Positions 27,166 through 34,109 of a stretch of 64,000 nucleotides of DNA are shown piece by piece. Source of the DNA: Henriciella sp. (GTDB taxonomy: Bacteria > Pseudomonadota > Alphaproteobacteria > Caulobacterales > Hyphomonadaceae); the NCBI GenBank assembly GCA_030066975.1, contig JASJAO010000011.1:25540-89539 (forward strand). Direction: 5' to 3'. Position 1 is the first letter of the stretch, and every line of letters begins with the position of its first letter. The notes under the pieces were generated by a model. The model was not told the origin of the DNA and searched no databases. It worked only from the letters and a program-made list of their open reading frames with translations. Made by a program: the position numbers and the translations under genes.

Positions 27166-27816
27166 CTAAACTGAAATGCCCGCGGCCTTTGCATCGGAAA
27201 GGAAGGCCGCCAGTCCTTTGTCCGTGAGTGGATGGTTCGCCAGCGCTTTGATAACGGCGGGCGGTGCGGTCATGACATCGGCGCCGGCCAGAGCGCATTC
27301 TTTGACATGCAGTGGGTTGCGAATAGAAGCGCCGAGAATCCCCGTTTCAAACCCGTAATTGTCATAGATAACGCGGATCTCCCTGATGAGATCTAGCCCG
27401 TCAATATGGATATCATCCAGACGGCCGATAAAGGGTGAGATATATGTGGCGCCGACTTTGGCGGCCAAAAGTGCCTGATTGGCGGAAAAACAGAGGGTGA
27501 CATTGGTCTTGATGCCTTCATCCGAGAAGGTCTTGCAGGCTTTAAGGCCATCAATCGTGAGCGGCAGTTTGACCACGACATTGCCCGCAATGGAAGCAAG
27601 CTTGCGCCCCTCTGAGAGCATGCCCTTAACATCGGTGGCAATCACCTCGGCGCTGACCGGACCGGACACAATAGAACAGATCTCGGTGACAACTTCGGTG
27701 AAATCGCGGCCCGATTTCTTGATTAGCGACGGATTGGTGGTCACGCCATCGGCCAGACCCGTGGCATAAAGTTCTCGGATGGCATCAATATCGGCTGTGT
27801 CGATGAAGAATTGCAT
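27166..27816 (-). CDS. fsa: Transaldolase / fructose-6-phosphate aldolase family protein
   Basis: A 216-residue class I aldolase of the short transaldolase (TalC/Fsa) family. MQFFIDTAD at the N-terminus, [14 protein letters not shown] near residue 25 and NVVVKLPLT, which holds the Schiff-base Lys near residue 84, identify it. PFIGRLDD and TAPPAVI follow as expected. It acts in the pentose phosphate pathway or splits fructose-6-phosphate; the two activities are hard to separate by sequence. I chose the ATG at 27816 because a GAGAGG sequence precedes it; a start at 27831 would add five residues. Confidence 0.92.
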   Translation of the reverse strand: MQFFIDTADIDAIRELYATGLADGVTTNPSLIKKSGRDFTEVVTEICSIVSGPVSAEVIATDVKGMLSEGRKLASIAGNVVVKLPLTIDGLKACKTFSDEGIKTNVTLCFSANQALLAAKVGATYISPFIGRLDDIHIDGLDLIREIRVIYDNYGFETGILGASIRNPLHVKECALAGADVMTAPPAVIKALANHPLTDKGLAAFLSDAKAAGISV

Positions 27817-27943
27817 TGTATCGCCTCTCAAATGTCAGCGCCCATATGCGGACATTTCGGGCTTGACGCAAGCGGCTGTGTTTATATGGCTGCCAGCGGT
27901 TTCGACAGGTTTTGTTTGAGACAATACCGGGCTCAATAATCGT

Positions 27944-28030
27944 GCGGGCGTGGTGAAATTGGTAAACACAGCAGACTTAAAATCTGCCGGCCGTAAGGCC
28001 TTGCCGGTTCAATCCCGGCCGTCCGCACCA
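27944..28030 (+). tRNA. tRNA-Leu (anticodon UAA)
   Basis: A complete 87-nt class II tRNA. The seven-pair acceptor stem is GCGGGCG with CGTCCGC (one G-T pair). The anticodon stem GCAGA/TCTGC has the loop CTTAAAA, so the anticodon is TAA, reading UUA. It has a long variable arm with a GGCC/GGCC stem and the T arm GCCGG-TTCAATC-CCGGC. The terminal CCA is encoded. Confidence 0.96.
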
Positions 28031-28240
28031 TTTCTATTCTGTCAGCAATGCTGAATTTTCTGATCCAGTGGGTCGAGAATAGATTGAGGATATCCCGGAC
28101 AGGGCGTGGCTGGGTTCGATGACGAGTCGTGACCATCCATTATTTGCCACACCAGCTGCGTGTGGTTTGCGGTCGGTTCGGTGATTTGCGCCTTTCAGGT
28201 CGGGTGAGATCTGATTGACCCTTACAGTCTGTTGGAATGA

Positions 28241-28384
28241 CTAATCGTTCTTGGGGCGGGCCCCGAGATCGGAGTTCTGGTCGGTCTTTGTTTTACGTGC
28301 CGCAGCTTTGCGCCGTTTAAGATTGTCCCGCAAGGCGGCCTTGCGCCGCGCCTTGTGTTCCTCGGATTTGATTTTGTCAGCCAT
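28241..28384 (-). CDS. Small basic conserved-type protein (47 aa)
   Basis: A short open frame MADKIKSEEHKARRKAAL... rich in Lys, Arg and Ala, followed by a polar tail ending in PKND. Small proteins with this start and composition are common in Caulobacterales and relatives as unnamed hypotheticals. I base this on general recognition, not a search. It is predicted to be one long amphipathic, highly charged helix and may bind nucleic acid or ribosomes. The upstream Shine-Dalgarno is weak (GAG). It stands alone between two tRNA genes, just outside the prophage. Confidence 0.65.
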   Translation of the reverse strand: MADKIKSEEHKARRKAALRDNLKRRKAAARKTKTDQNSDLGARPKND

Positions 28385-28454
28385 GATTACAGCTCGGGAT
28401 CAGAAACGGTCTTTTCATCTGCGCCAGCATAAGCTAATCCCCGCCGATACAAAA

Positions 28455-28529
28455 GCCGCGGTAGCTCAGTGGTAGAGCGCATCATTGGTAATGATGAGGT
28501 CGGGAGTTCAATTCTCCCTCGCGGCACCA
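28455..28529 (+). tRNA. tRNA-Thr (anticodon GGU)
   Basis: A complete 75-nt tRNA. The acceptor stem GCCGCGG pairs with TCGCGGC (one G-T). The D arm is GCTC...GAGC. The anticodon stem CATCA/TGATG has the loop TTGGTAA, giving anticodon GGT. The T arm is GGGAG-TTCAATT-CTCCC and CCA is encoded. Its 3' end points toward the prophage integrase region, making it the probable integration target. Confidence 0.96.
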
Positions 28530-28583
28530 TTAACCCCTTGTGATTATTGCGCATTTTATTGAGCCTTTTTCTTGTGAAAAGCG

Positions 28584-28605
28584 ACTTTACAGGAAACTTT
28601 ACAGG
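28584..28605. repeat. Tandem direct repeat ACTTTACAGG, possible integrase arm sites
   Basis: ACTTTACAGG occurs at 28584-28593 and again at 28596-28605, 12 bp apart. It lies about 55 bp inside the prophage from the tRNA-Thr 3' end. Arm-type binding sites of tyrosine integrases are short direct repeats in this position. The second copy overlaps the 3' end of the small gene at 28599-28892. Function is inferred. Confidence 0.45.
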
Positions 28606-28892
28606 TTCTGTTCGTGTTCTGTCTTTGTCGGAGGCGATTCTATAGGGATGTTGTCCATCCAATTTGGAAATTCGCTGACCCCCAGAGCGGAAAGTTCCGA
28701 CCGAATTTTCGTTATTCTGCGGTCCAACTCGGCGGTGATCACTGGCTTGATGGCATTTCGCATTTCGTCGTCTTGATAGGTGCTCGCGATCGTGACCTGC
28801 AGGCCATCGTTGAGAACGGCATCAATCAGATGCTGCAGTTTCTTGGCTTCGTCGGCAAGGCAGGCAGCTTTACGAAGATCTTCCAATTTCAT
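28599..28892 (-). CDS. Small phage protein of unknown function
   Basis: A 97-residue, mostly helical and charged protein (MKLEDLRKAACLADEAKK...), with a polar C-terminal tail. I do not recognise the family. A CGGAG ribosome-binding site lies about seven bases before the ATG. It is the last gene of the leftward early run, 19 bp after a small membrane-protein gene, and adjoins the presumed attachment site. A recombination accessory role is possible from position only. Confidence 0.65.
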   Translation of the reverse strand: MKLEDLRKAACLADEAKKLQHLIDAVLNDGLQVTIASTYQDDEMRNAIKPVITAELDRRITKIRSELSALGVSEFPNWMDNIPIESPPTKTEHEQNL

Positions 28893-28911
28893 TGATATCT
28901 CCGATGCTTGC

Positions 28912-29028
28912 TCAGCCGACCCACAACATCACGATGATAGAACCGAGGGTCAGTCCCGCCACAGACCACACCCCCATGAGTATCAGTTCGAGAATGCCCC
29001 GGATTTCCTTCATTTGCTCATCAGTCAT
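28912..29028 (-). CDS. Small single-helix membrane protein (38 aa)
   Basis: A short open frame MTDEQMKEIRGILELIL... with a charged N-terminus and one hydrophobic segment of about 22 residues ending in MLWVG. Its ATG is three bases after the integrase stop. The end of the integrase gene provides AAGGAAGGG as a ribosome-binding site. The position, signal and protein-like pattern support a real gene. Function unknown. Confidence 0.55.
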   Translation of the reverse strand: MTDEQMKEIRGILELILMGVWSVAGLTLGSIIVMLWVG

Positions 29029-29031
29029 GGC

Positions 29032-30138
29032 TTACCCTTCCTTGAGTGTGTTGATGATGGCTTCGTCGCTGACATAGATGCGCTTCATTTTGCGCAGCGT
29101 GTTCGGCGTCCAGCCAAACATGTCGATAATGTCTTGATCGGTGATGATCTTCGGGTGTCGGCGCTGCAGGATCACCCAATAGGTCGCTGCGGTTTTGCGC
29201 AGATCGTGCATTGTCGCGGTGATCTCGCAGTCGGCGCGCACCTTGTCGAAGCTGGTCGATGCGCCGGACGGCGTCCATTTTCCCCCGCGCGTGTTGAACA
29301 GGACCGTCGTCGGCGCCACCGCGAATGTACGCCGAACCTCATCAATCTCCGAGAGCAGGGCGTCCAGCTCCGGCACGATCGGGATGATGACGACGCGCTT
29401 TTTCCCGCTTTTGGACGTGCGCCAGACAAAGTGATCGCCTTCGCGCGCCGTGATCTCGATCGTGATCAGGTCGGCGCGGCGGAGGCCTGTCAGCTTGCCA
29501 AACCGCAGAATCCAGCCGACTTCGCGCGACGCCTTGGCCAAGAACGCCTTTTCATCGTCGCCGGTCCAGAGCACGGGCTCGTCAGGCTTGGAGTAGACCG
29601 GGTCAATGGTCAGGCAGCGATTGAAATCGAGCCGACCTTCCTTTTTGCACCATGTCAGGAACGCGCTGACGGCCGCGATCGATTGATCAGCCGCGGACTT
29701 CGAGTGCGCGAACTCCTTATCGCGCCATTTGGTGATGAACTTGGCGATGCTGCGCAGGTCCATAACCTCGAGCGGTGCGAGTTCGGCCTTGCGCCCGCCA
29801 TTCAGCTCCATGCGCCGGAAGCTTTCGAGATAGCGTTTGCGCGTGGCCTGGCTCGGCGCAGACAGATCGCCGAATTTCTTCGATTTCAGGTACAGTGTGA
29901 TCGCGGCTCCGAGCGTGCCTGTGCGGTCGCGAGAGCGGTCCAGCGCTTTCGCTTCCTCGTACTTCCGGATGAAGTCGCTCGGAAGGCGGCGGTTGCCGGA
30001 ATCGACACGCCTCCCATCGCTGACATAAAAGCGCGGACCGCCGCGATAAACATAGTAATAGTAACGCTTGCGGCCGCTTTTTAGCGTCCACAAAACTGTG
30101 TGCACCTTGTCGATAGGCATCGTCGCTAACTCACCCAT
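29032..30138 (-). CDS. int: Phage tyrosine recombinase (integrase)
   Basis: A 368-residue tyrosine recombinase. A core-binding SAM-like domain spans about residues 75-185. The catalytic domain has the first Arg in TGLRRADL, HDLR with H311 and R314, W343 in the FGWTPN stretch, and nucleophile Y355 in KRIYV. It would catalyse insertion at, and excision from, the tRNA-Thr site. The start may be 30138 (overlapping the upstream small gene by 13 bp) or the ATG at 30120; neither has a strong Shine-Dalgarno. It is embedded in the leftward early operon rather than standing alone, so its expression may be linked to induction. Confidence 0.92.
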   Translation of the reverse strand: MGELATMPIDKVHTVLWTLKSGRKRYYYYVYRGGPRFYVSDGRRVDSGNRRLPSDFIRKYEEAKALDRSRDRTGTLGAAITLYLKSKKFGDLSAPSQATRKRYLESFRRMELNGGRKAELAPLEVMDLRSIAKFITKWRDKEFAHSKSAADQSIAAVSAFLTWCKKEGRLDFNRCLTIDPVYSKPDEPVLWTGDDEKAFLAKASREVGWILRFGKLTGLRRADLITIEITAREGDHFVWRTSKSGKKRVVIIPIVPELDALLSEIDEVRRTFAVAPTTVLFNTRGGKWTPSGASTSFDKVRADCEITATMHDLRKTAATYWVILQRRHPKIITDQDIIDMFGWTPNTLRKMKRIYVSDEAIINTLKEG

Positions 30139-30320
30139 TTGTCTAACCCGCCTTTAGGTTGAGACGGGAGCGCGTCTTTGTCCAGAACGCGGACGGTCCC
30201 ATCGGGTGTGATTTCGACGCCGCCGACCTCGCCGCCGTGCTTTTTCAGCAGGCCGGCGGCGATATCGCCGAGGCGTTTGAGTTCCGGCGCCTTCATATGG
30301 TCGGGAAGGGCCTTGGTCAT
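30126..30320 (-). CDS. Small phage protein, possibly recombination accessory
   Basis: A 64-residue protein with a helical first half (MKAPELKRLGDIAAGLLKKHGG) and a beta-hairpin-like second half (VEITPDGTVRVLD). The start overlaps the upstream gene as ATGA, and the end overlaps the integrase start by 13 bp. Small genes directly before integrase are often excisionases, but I see no winged-helix or AlpA-type motif here, so no function is assigned. Confidence 0.65.
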   Translation of the reverse strand: MTKALPDHMKAPELKRLGDIAAGLLKKHGGEVGGVEITPDGTVRVLDKDALPSQPKGGLDKWVS

Positions 30321-30676
30321 CCGGCGTTGCCTTTGGGGGTGGGGCGAAGACGTTCACTGTGATCAGGAAGGCTTTGCCGCGGTCGAACGTTGAGACCTGC
30401 ATAAAACAGAGCGAAGTCTGCCGTCTTGCAGAAGAGATCAGCGTTGTATTGAAAATCGGCCCGTCGTGCCTCGGCCTTCCAGTCGGTTTCGACCATCGCG
30501 CGCTGCCAGCTCAGTGTGCAGGTCATGCACCAAGGCTCGCAGTCACCGTATTCGTATCCGGGTTCGTCCCAGAGCGCCCAGTCGATGGTTCTAATAATCT
30601 TCCCACATGACGCGCACTCCGTTGCCTCCTGCGGCTTTACGCCTGTACGACCGCAAATTCGAATACGCTCCCCCAT
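30317..30676 (-). CDS. Phage protein with putative zinc-binding cysteines
   Basis: A 119-residue protein. CASCGK near residue 22 and CEPWCMTC near residue 46 form four possible metal ligands of a zinc ribbon. A Trp- and Tyr-rich segment lies between them. The remaining 70 residues are not assigned. A perfect AAGGAGG lies seven bases before the ATG, so it should be well translated. Its 3' end overlaps the next gene by 4 bp. Not a recognised family. Confidence 0.65.
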   Translation of the reverse strand: MGERIRICGRTGVKPQEATECASCGKIIRTIDWALWDEPGYEYGDCEPWCMTCTLSWQRAMVETDWKAEARRADFQYNADLFCKTADFALFYAGLNVRPRQSLPDHSERLRPTPKGNAG

Positions 30677-30678
30677 GC

Positions 30679-31188
30679 CTACGCCTCCTTAAGTTCGGCT
30701 GAGAGGGCGGTTCGGGCAAGGGCTGCCAGGTCAAAAACGAGCCTTTCATCAGAATCGATGCCGTTCTCTTCCAGCGCCTCACACATTGTTTCTTCAACAT
30801 ATTTGGTCAGCCCAGCTTCGTGGTATCGGTTAACCAATTCCTCAGCACGGTCTTCAAGTGCGACGATCTTTTCAGCGAAGGCCCGCAACTCCCCCGACAT
30901 GAGGGCTTGGCGGATCAGGGGCCATGCGTTGACGAGTTCGACGATTAGATTGGCGTTCGGGCCGTATGGGTCAGTTCCTCTTTGCCGATGCTCGTTTAGT
31001 TGCTCGTCGCTTAGGAGCCCAACAGCACGAGCTTGAGCAACTGAAAGCCTCAAACCCTTGTCGTCTGGCTCAACCGGACGAATGATGCCCCAATCGTCAT
31101 GTTCTTGGGGGCGAACGGCCCAAGGTGTACGAGTCGCCTTCTCAAACAGCGCATCAATCCGCTCCACAGTTTCAGTAAGATCAGTCAT
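30679..31188 (-). CDS. Phage hypothetical protein, ead/Ea22-like layout
   Basis: A 169-residue acidic, helical protein (MTDLTETVERIDALFEKATR...). The sequence TPWAVRPQEHDDWGIIRP followed by NANLIVELVNAWPLI resembles the Ea22-like accessory proteins of phages, in which a short conserved core flags missing or present data. That comparison is loose. The ATG at 31188 is chosen because GGAGGG stands six bases before it and it overlaps the upstream stop as ATGA. A longer frame reaching to 31257 lacks such support. Function unknown. Confidence 0.65.
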   Translation of the reverse strand: MTDLTETVERIDALFEKATRTPWAVRPQEHDDWGIIRPVEPDDKGLRLSVAQARAVGLLSDEQLNEHRQRGTDPYGPNANLIVELVNAWPLIRQALMSGELRAFAEKIVALEDRAEELVNRYHEAGLTKYVEETMCEALEENGIDSDERLVFDLAALARTALSAELKEA

Positions 31189-31394
31189 GATGACCCTCCG
31201 TGGTAAATTGAGAGTGCCGCGAAGACAGCAAAGATCAGATAGATGATGCCCGCCCATTTAAGACGACGTGATTGACCGGGCTTACCACCGGGCACGACGC
31301 GGGGCAGGTCGAAGACCCAAAAGATGAAAAACGGTGCCATCACCAAACCAAGGGCAGCGAGCGAGATTGCTTGTTGAATTTGCAGATCAGTCAT
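31185..31394 (-). CDS. Small two-helix membrane protein
   Basis: A 69-residue protein with two hydrophobic segments (about residues 8-29 and 46-64) separated by a basic loop, RVVPGGKPGQSRRLK. Start and stop both overlap neighbouring genes as ATGA. An AAGGA ribosome-binding site precedes it. Two-helix phage proteins in early operons can be superinfection-exclusion factors or host-membrane modulators, but nothing specific is visible here. Confidence 0.65.
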   Translation of the reverse strand: MTDLQIQQAISLAALGLVMAPFFIFWVFDLPRVVPGGKPGQSRRLKWAGIIYLIFAVFAALSIYHGGSS

Positions 31395-31825
31395 GGTGTT
31401 TCCTTTGGGTTGGAGCGATCAAAGATGAGTAATCCACCTTTGGTTCGCCCGCAGCGCGCCCATCCGGCGAATCGAAAGCAAGCACCCGGATTGGCTGACC
31501 GCACAGCTGACGGATTGACGTAGGTGTAATGCCTCTCACCAGGCCAGCAGAAATCAGCGATCGCGTCAGCCTGTCGGATAAGGAGCGACGAGAGATGTTT
31601 GCTTTCGTTGCGGAATACGGCGCAATTGACGCCGCGCTGCCCGCTGGCATCGATAAACTTTCGCCAAACAAACAGGGCATCACCAGCTGCGGTACGCAAG
31701 ACGATTTTTTCGCCGGGACCTGCGAAGAGTTTTCTTCGCCGTCCGTCCCTATATCGATAGGCGCTGTAGTGCCGCTCGTAGAGCGCAAGGCAGGACTTAT
31801 CGCCGTCTTTGGTGAGCCACCACAG
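31391..31825 (-). CDS. Phage hypothetical protein with apparent CTG start
   Basis: A 144-residue protein whose core (RHYSAYRYRDGRRRKLF, then GPGEKIVL, ALFVWRKF and NCAVFRNES) is a pattern I recognise from many unnamed phage and bacterial proteins. The open frame begins right after the stop of the gene at 31844-32077. It has no ATG, GTG or TTG before the conserved region. The best start is CTG at 31825, giving MWWLTKDG; the first TTG, at 31699, would cut the domain in half. A rare CTG start, or a small sequence change having removed the start, are the two explanations. Its stop overlaps the next ATG. Function unknown. Confidence 0.6.
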   Translation of the reverse strand: MWWLTKDGDKSCLALYERHYSAYRYRDGRRRKLFAGPGEKIVLRTAAGDALFVWRKFIDASGQRGVNCAVFRNESKHLSSLLIRQADAIADFCWPGERHYTYVNPSAVRSANPGACFRFAGWARCGRTKGGLLIFDRSNPKETP

Positions 31826-31843
31826 CGGGCCATCTGAAAAGGA

Positions 31844-32077
31844 TCACCCATCCTCGCCTCCGGAGCCGGCTTTCTGCCAGCCATAAATCAAGGCGCGCTC
31901 CATGAGCATGCTGTCGCCCTCGACCATGTGGTCTTCCGATGCCATGCGCAGGGCGCCGATGACGGAGAAAGCCAATTCAAATGGATGCATACCGTTTTCA
32001 AGCGCGCCGCCGAACAGCGCAATATACTCATTGATCAGCCTGGCTTGACCTTGCGGTGTCAGTGTTGGACTAACCAT
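31844..32077 (-). CDS. Small phage protein
   Basis: A 77-residue helical protein (MVSPTLTPQGQARLINEYIALFGGALE...) with an acidic C-terminus. It overlaps the upstream gene by 8 bp and lies in the leftward early operon. The family is not recognised. Its composition and tight packing support it as real. Confidence 0.6.
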   Translation of the reverse strand: MVSPTLTPQGQARLINEYIALFGGALENGMHPFELAFSVIGALRMASEDHMVEGDSMLMERALIYGWQKAGSGGEDG

Positions 32078-32441
32078 CTTGCGCCCCCGTCGCGGTCTGC
32101 AAGAGCTTGATGCCGGCGCGGAGATCCCGCAGCGTTTCGGTCAGCATCAGCGTGTCGGCTGCAGAAAGCCGTCCGGCCTCGACTGATTTGCAGATATTCT
32201 TCGCGCGCTGCATCGTGTCGATCAGTTTCGCCGCGTTTTCGGCGGCGTCTTTGCGGGCTTGCAGTGTCGCCAATGCGGCCTGCATGACCGTCGTCTGATA
32301 GTCAGCATCGGCTTCTGTGAGCGAGCCTTTGGCGATCAGGTTTGGATAGACACGCTGGCGCATCCCGAGCTCTCGGCGCAGCTCCATAATCTGCGCTGTC
32401 AGGCCGGTATCAATGGGTTGATCTGCGAGAAGGTCGTTCAT
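32070..32441 (-). CDS. Phage hypothetical protein with R-x-RVYP motif
   Basis: A 123-residue, mostly helical protein. The stretch ELRRELGMRQRVYPNLI near residue 22, followed by an acidic-polar helix, is a pattern I know from small proteins in phage early regions and replication modules. The rest is predicted coiled coil with a Lys/Arg-rich centre. It begins at TAATG, sharing one base with the upstream stop codon, so it is probably translationally coupled. Function unknown. Confidence 0.65.
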   Translation of the reverse strand: MNDLLADQPIDTGLTAQIMELRRELGMRQRVYPNLIAKGSLTEADADYQTTVMQAALATLQARKDAAENAAKLIDTMQRAKNICKSVEAGRLSAADTLMLTETLRDLRAGIKLLQTATGAQDG

Positions 32442-32734
32442 TAGCAGCGCCCCTCGGCTTCGTTGGCAAAACGCGCGACATTCTGGATGAACGCGTTCAG
32501 GGCGAGATTCAGATGCTCCAAAGTCATGGGCCCGGCGACCTCCGAATAGCCTTGCATCGTCGTAAACAGCGCGTTGACCAGCAGGGACGGCATCGGGGCA
32601 TAGTCCGGATCGGTTTCCGGAGCGGTTGCAGCGACCAGCTGCTCAACCATTTTCCGGGCATGGTCGGCGGCTTGGTCTTTAGCGGCCAATAACTCAGGAT
32701 CCTCGTAGTCCTTGATCTCTATACGCACATCCAT
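32441..32734 (-). CDS. Small phage protein
   Basis: A 97-residue acidic helical protein (MDVRIEIKDYEDPELLAAKDQ...). The ATG at 32734 shares one base with the upstream stop (TGATG), and its own stop shares one base with the next start (TAATG). This chain of couplings fixes the start. A frame extending to 32878 exists but has no start signal. No domain recognised. Confidence 0.65.
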   Translation of the reverse strand: MDVRIEIKDYEDPELLAAKDQAADHARKMVEQLVAATAPETDPDYAPMPSLLVNALFTTMQGYSEVAGPMTLEHLNLALNAFIQNVARFANEAEGRC

Positions 32735-33189
32735 CACGCTGCTGCCTCTGCCGGAAAGGCGAACTCGAACGTTTCGACCAGATGATCGGGGTGGACTGTC
32801 CAGACGCCGGAATGAATGCCGCCGTGGCGTTTCTCGAAATAGCATTTCCACTTGTCGCCGGTCGGCGCCGCATAGCACCGTCGGCGATAGGTGGTTTTGT
32901 TCTTTGATTGAACAATCACAATCACATGGCGCGCCTTGTTGGGGTCGAGCCCATCTTGCAGAATCATGGTCCGCAACTTGTCGAGGTCTTTTGGTCGCGC
33001 CTCATAGAGCGCGAGGCTGTGCCGGTTGGCGACCGTGTTGGCGAGCGTCTGGCGCTCATCGTGCGGGGTATCGAGATGTTGGGCCCGGCAAACGACCGGC
33101 AGGCGCGGTGCGCGGCAGGGTTCACCGCGCGGTGCAAAGCATTTCGGGCATGGGACCGTGAGCGGATCGGCGAGTTGAGTCTGGTTCAT
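32734..33189 (-). CDS. Phage protein with N-terminal zinc-finger-like motif
   Basis: A 151-residue protein. The N-terminus has CPKCFAPRGEPCRAP and then HLDTPHDER. This gives the C-x2-C...C...H pattern of a small zinc-binding phage domain thought to bind nucleic acid. The rest has beta-strand character with several aromatic residues (KWKCYFEKRHGGIHSG). It overlaps the J-domain gene by 4 bp. Function unknown beyond probable zinc binding. Confidence 0.65.
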   Translation of the reverse strand: MNQTQLADPLTVPCPKCFAPRGEPCRAPRLPVVCRAQHLDTPHDERQTLANTVANRHSLALYEARPKDLDKLRTMILQDGLDPNKARHVIVIVQSKNKTTYRRRCYAAPTGDKWKCYFEKRHGGIHSGVWTVHPDHLVETFEFAFPAEAAA

Positions 33190-33803
33190 ACTTTTTCCCC
33201 CAATAGAAACATCATGTCTTCATAAGCTGAGCTGATTTCATCCCACTCCGCCCGGTCGCCGCCTGCGTCGGGATGAGCGCGGGCCGAGAGTTTCCGGTAG
33301 GCGGCTCGGACCTCAGACGCACTCGCTGTGCGTGCGACGCCAAGCACCTCCCACGCCTTGCGTGCTGGACGCTGCTTGCTCGGCGGCGGCAGCGCTGAGA
33401 ACGCCCGGAGAATTTCTTTCGCCGTCTGTACGCCATAGCGCTCAATCTTGCGGACCGCTTCAATATGGGCGGCGAGCGCGGCGAGGTTCTGCTCGACTTT
33501 AGTATAGGTGTCGCAGGCGAGCGTGATCGGCTCTCCGCCCTTCTGGAAGTACAAGGCAACGCCGGGATCTGCGGGTGCGCCCTGGCCTGAACGCGGTCGC
33601 CCGGACAGGGTCGGCGGTACGTTGGTCGAAATGATGAGCTGTTTCGCACCGAAGAGGTCGATCTGCTCTTCGACACGGTCTGCGGCAAGCGCAATTGTAA
33701 ACGCCTGCCGGGTCGATTTGAACTGGCCCGTCTTGCGCCGCGACGCCTCAGTGCGCGGTCGATGTGCGGGCCATGAAAGCGGATAGGCTTGCGGCGCGGT
33801 CAT
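33186..33803 (-). CDS. Phage J-domain (DnaJ-like) protein
   Basis: A 205-residue protein. The C-terminal part, about residues 145-200, is a J domain with AWEVLGVARTASASEVRAAY and the catalytic HPD motif in ARAHPDAGGD. The first 140 residues are unlike chaperones. J domains stimulate DnaK ATPase activity, so this could recruit host Hsp70 to a phage target, as lambda replication needs DnaJ and DnaK; that link is inference. It overlaps both neighbours by 4 bp and sits second in the leftward early operon. Confidence 0.8.
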   Translation of the reverse strand: MTAPQAYPLSWPAHRPRTEASRRKTGQFKSTRQAFTIALAADRVEEQIDLFGAKQLIISTNVPPTLSGRPRSGQGAPADPGVALYFQKGGEPITLACDTYTKVEQNLAALAAHIEAVRKIERYGVQTAKEILRAFSALPPPSKQRPARKAWEVLGVARTASASEVRAAYRKLSARAHPDAGGDRAEWDEISSAYEDMMFLLGEKV

Positions 33804-33994
33804 GCTGTCGACCTCGCACGCTGGACGGCGGCGCGATCTTCGGCATCGGGCAGCTGGTTCAAGAGATGCTCGGCAGCGCGCTCGGACATATTCTTCACCA
33901 TCCGAACGGTGAAGGGGACGCCATTGCGTAAGTCGGCCATCATCGGCTCGAGCAACGGGTCAGCTAGGAGTTTTTGCGGTCTTCTGAGTTCCAT
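33800..33994 (-). CDS. Small phage protein, first gene of the leftward early operon
   Basis: A 64-residue helical, charged protein (MELRRPQKLLADPLL...). GAGG lies about 11 bases before the ATG. The leader from the predicted promoter is only about 24 nt. The stop overlaps the next gene as ATGA. Unknown function; its position under the repressed promoter suggests expression on induction. Confidence 0.65.
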   Translation of the reverse strand: MELRRPQKLLADPLLEPMMADLRNGVPFTVRMVKNMSERAAEHLLNQLPDAEDRAAVQRARSTA

Positions 33995-34024
33995 GCTCTG
34001 CCTCTAGCGGTATCGAATTAAGAT

Positions 34025-34053
34025 CAAGTTACGCATTTGCGTACACATGTCAA
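34025..34053 (-). promoter_or_regulatory. Predicted leftward early promoter (PL-like)
   Basis: On the minus strand TTGACA (34053-34048) is a perfect -35 box. After a 17-base spacer comes AACTTG (34030-34025) as a weak -10. The spacer contains operator ACGCATTTGCGT (34031-34042), which directly abuts the -10. Transcription would start about 24 bases before the first leftward gene. The arrangement matches the rightward promoter at 35217-35245. Confidence 0.7.
34031..34042. promoter_or_regulatory. Operator site 1 (in PL spacer)
   Basis: ACGCATTTGCGT is a near-perfect inverted repeat with half-sites ACGCA/TGCGT. It is one of five copies near the repressor gene. It occupies the spacer of the predicted leftward promoter, so repressor binding would block RNA polymerase. 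Confidence 0.7.
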
Positions 34054-34060
34054 CTTAAGA

Positions 34061-34072
34061 ACGCAAATGCGT
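34061..34072. promoter_or_regulatory. Operator site 2 (upstream of PL -35)
   Basis: ACGCAAATGCGT lies exactly 30 bp centre to centre from site 1, close to three helical turns. That spacing suits cooperative binding of repressor dimers. It lies 38 bp upstream of the lipoprotein ATG, so it may also control that gene. Confidence 0.7.
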
Positions 34073-34109
34073 TCATGACGCTAGGATCGGGAACTGCTAT
34101 TTCTTGAGA

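Noticed and set aside
28780..30084. Plus-strand open frame of about 434 codons opposite the integrase
   Set aside because: Antisense to a clear tyrosine recombinase with all catalytic residues; a by-product of base composition.
31387..31884. Alternative 165-codon frame with an ATG start overlapping the CTG-start gene
   Set aside because: Its protein has no recognisable pattern, while the other frame carries the familiar RHYS...GPGEK core and its stop couples to the next ATG.
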